A stretch of 25,163 bases of DNA from positions 1 to 25,163 of the forward strand of contig URHE01000023.1 in NCBI GenBank assembly GCA_900547595.1, in the 5' to 3' direction. A model generated the notes under the pieces. It had not been told where the DNA came from. It did not search any database and saw only the letters and a list, made by a program, of their open reading frames with translations. Position numbers and translations under genes: made by a program. Source of the DNA: an uncultured Desulfovibrio sp. (GTDB lineage: Bacteria; Desulfobacterota; Desulfovibrionia; Desulfovibrionales; Desulfovibrionaceae). Below, piece by piece: positions 24,408-25,163 of this stretch (position 1 is the first letter of the stretch; each line of letters starts with the position of its first letter).

Positions 24408-25034
24408 ATGGCGACGCATGTGGTCGAGCATCCCCTGGTACGGCACAAGCTGGGCATCCTGCGCATGGCAGCCACCCCCACCAGCGAATTCCGGCGCATC
24501 GCCAACGAGCTTGCCGGATTGCTCGTGTACGAGGCCACCAAGTCCTTCCCCACGGAACGGCGCGCGGCGCGCGGCTGGGCCGGCCCCATCGAGATAGACG
24601 CCCTGAGCGGAAAAAAGCTGACGGTGGTGCCCATCCTCCGCGCGGGCCTCGGCCTCATGGACGGGGTGCTGGCCATGATCCCCGGCGCGAAAATCAGCGT
24701 CGTGGGCCTCTACCGCGACGAGGAAACCCTGAAACCGGTGGAATACTACGTCAAGCTGGCGGGCAAGCTGGACCGGCGTTTCGCCATCATCCTCGACCCC
24801 ATGCTCGCCACGGGCGGCTCCATGGTGGCGGCCATCGACCTTCTCAAACGCAACGGCTGCAGGCGCATGTGCAGCATCAACCTCGTCTGCGCCCCCGAGG
24901 GCCTCGCCCGTGTGGCGGACGCCCACCCCGATGTGGACATCTACACCGCCGCCGTGGACGACGGGCTCAACGAGAACGGCTATATCCTCCCCGGCCTGGG
25001 CGACGCGGGCGACCGTATCTTCGGCACCAGATAG
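24408..25034 (+). CDS. upp: uracil phosphoribosyltransferase
   Basis: Upp makes UMP from uracil and phosphoribosyl diphosphate for pyrimidine salvage. The 208-residue protein matches the family: HPLVRHKLGILR (8-19), SEFRRIANELAGLL (26-39), PILRAGLGLMDGVL (75-88), the PRPP loop DPMLATGGS (130-138), and the C-terminal uracil-binding GYILPGLGDAGDRIFGT. The ATG at 24408 has AAGGAG five bases upstream; an open extension into the permease gene is unsupported. It begins 47 nt after the second permease, so it is likely to share a transcript with the transporter genes. Confidence 0.98.
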   Translation: MATHVVEHPLVRHKLGILRMAATPTSEFRRIANELAGLLVYEATKSFPTERRAARGWAGPIEIDALSGKKLTVVPILRAGLGLMDGVLAMIPGAKISVVGLYRDEETLKPVEYYVKLAGKLDRRFAIILDPMLATGGSMVAAIDLLKRNGCRRMCSINLVCAPEGLARVADAHPDVDIYTAAVDDGLNENGYILPGLGDAGDRIFGTR

Positions 25035-25163
25035 CGCAGGCGGAAGGCATTGCCGTGTCATACCTTTTGCCGGTGATGTGCCTGTGCTGTGTTGTAATGC
25101 CGAAATTCTCCGTCAAAAACAGCTATTTCTGCGCTGGCTGCGTCAGAGAAAAATTTTCTTGGT

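Noticed and set aside
25035..25163. Possible gene or terminator after upp
   Set aside because: No convincing hairpin with T-tract and no open frame with a start site was found before the window ends.

Overview
The window (about 25 kb, GC-rich, high third-position GC) is core chromosome from a flagellated sulfate-reducer-like bacterium of the Desulfovibrionaceae (Desulfovibrio sensu lato). The 16S 5' region reads as Desulfovibrio type, and the gene order thrS-infC-rpmI-rplT-pheS-x-pheT-merR-rpe-tkt-pgk, together with a compact fliLNOPQ cluster, fits that family. Genus and species are inference; nothing in the sequence fixes them. No mobile element, CRISPR array, phage gene or obvious foreign island was seen.

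Layout. 1-874: 5' part of a 16S rRNA gene on the minus strand, running off the left edge, preceded by two tandem sigma70-type promoters. 1169-2842 (minus): a MltD-like lipoprotein lytic transglycosylase with three LysM repeats. 3031-3900 (plus): an RlmB/TrmH-family rRNA methyltransferase. 3901-4347: a 447-bp gene-free, partly AT-rich stretch holding a strong minus-strand terminator and a set of hairpins that may be a structured RNA or long 3' UTR. 4348-9008 (minus): era-yggS-fliL-fliN-fliO-fliP-fliQ, tightly packed. 9223-21238 (minus): thrS, infC, rpmI, rplT, pheS, a small secreted protein, pheT, a MerR-type regulator, rpe, tkt and pgk, i.e. translation genes followed by pentose-phosphate and glycolytic/Calvin-type sugar phosphate enzymes. 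21370-21446 (minus): tRNA-Val(GAC) with its own promoter and terminator. 21582-24360 (plus): a polar amino acid ABC importer (permease, binding protein, permease) with no ATPase gene beside it. 24408-25034 (plus): upp.

The genes are mostly housekeeping. The main points of interest are in the spaces between them: minus-strand hairpins whose G-U pairs fit only one strand, several mid-operon terminator-like hairpins around infC, rpmI and rplT, a terminator between tRNA-Val and thrS, and a promoter placed so that the ABC transporter mRNA would be leaderless. Protein-level oddities are a duplicated motif in the FliN N-terminal extension, an Asp-to-Glu change in the transketolase thiamine diphosphate motif, a 101-bp fliO/fliP overlap and a secreted protein gene between pheS and pheT. 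No clear new defence or mobile system was found.
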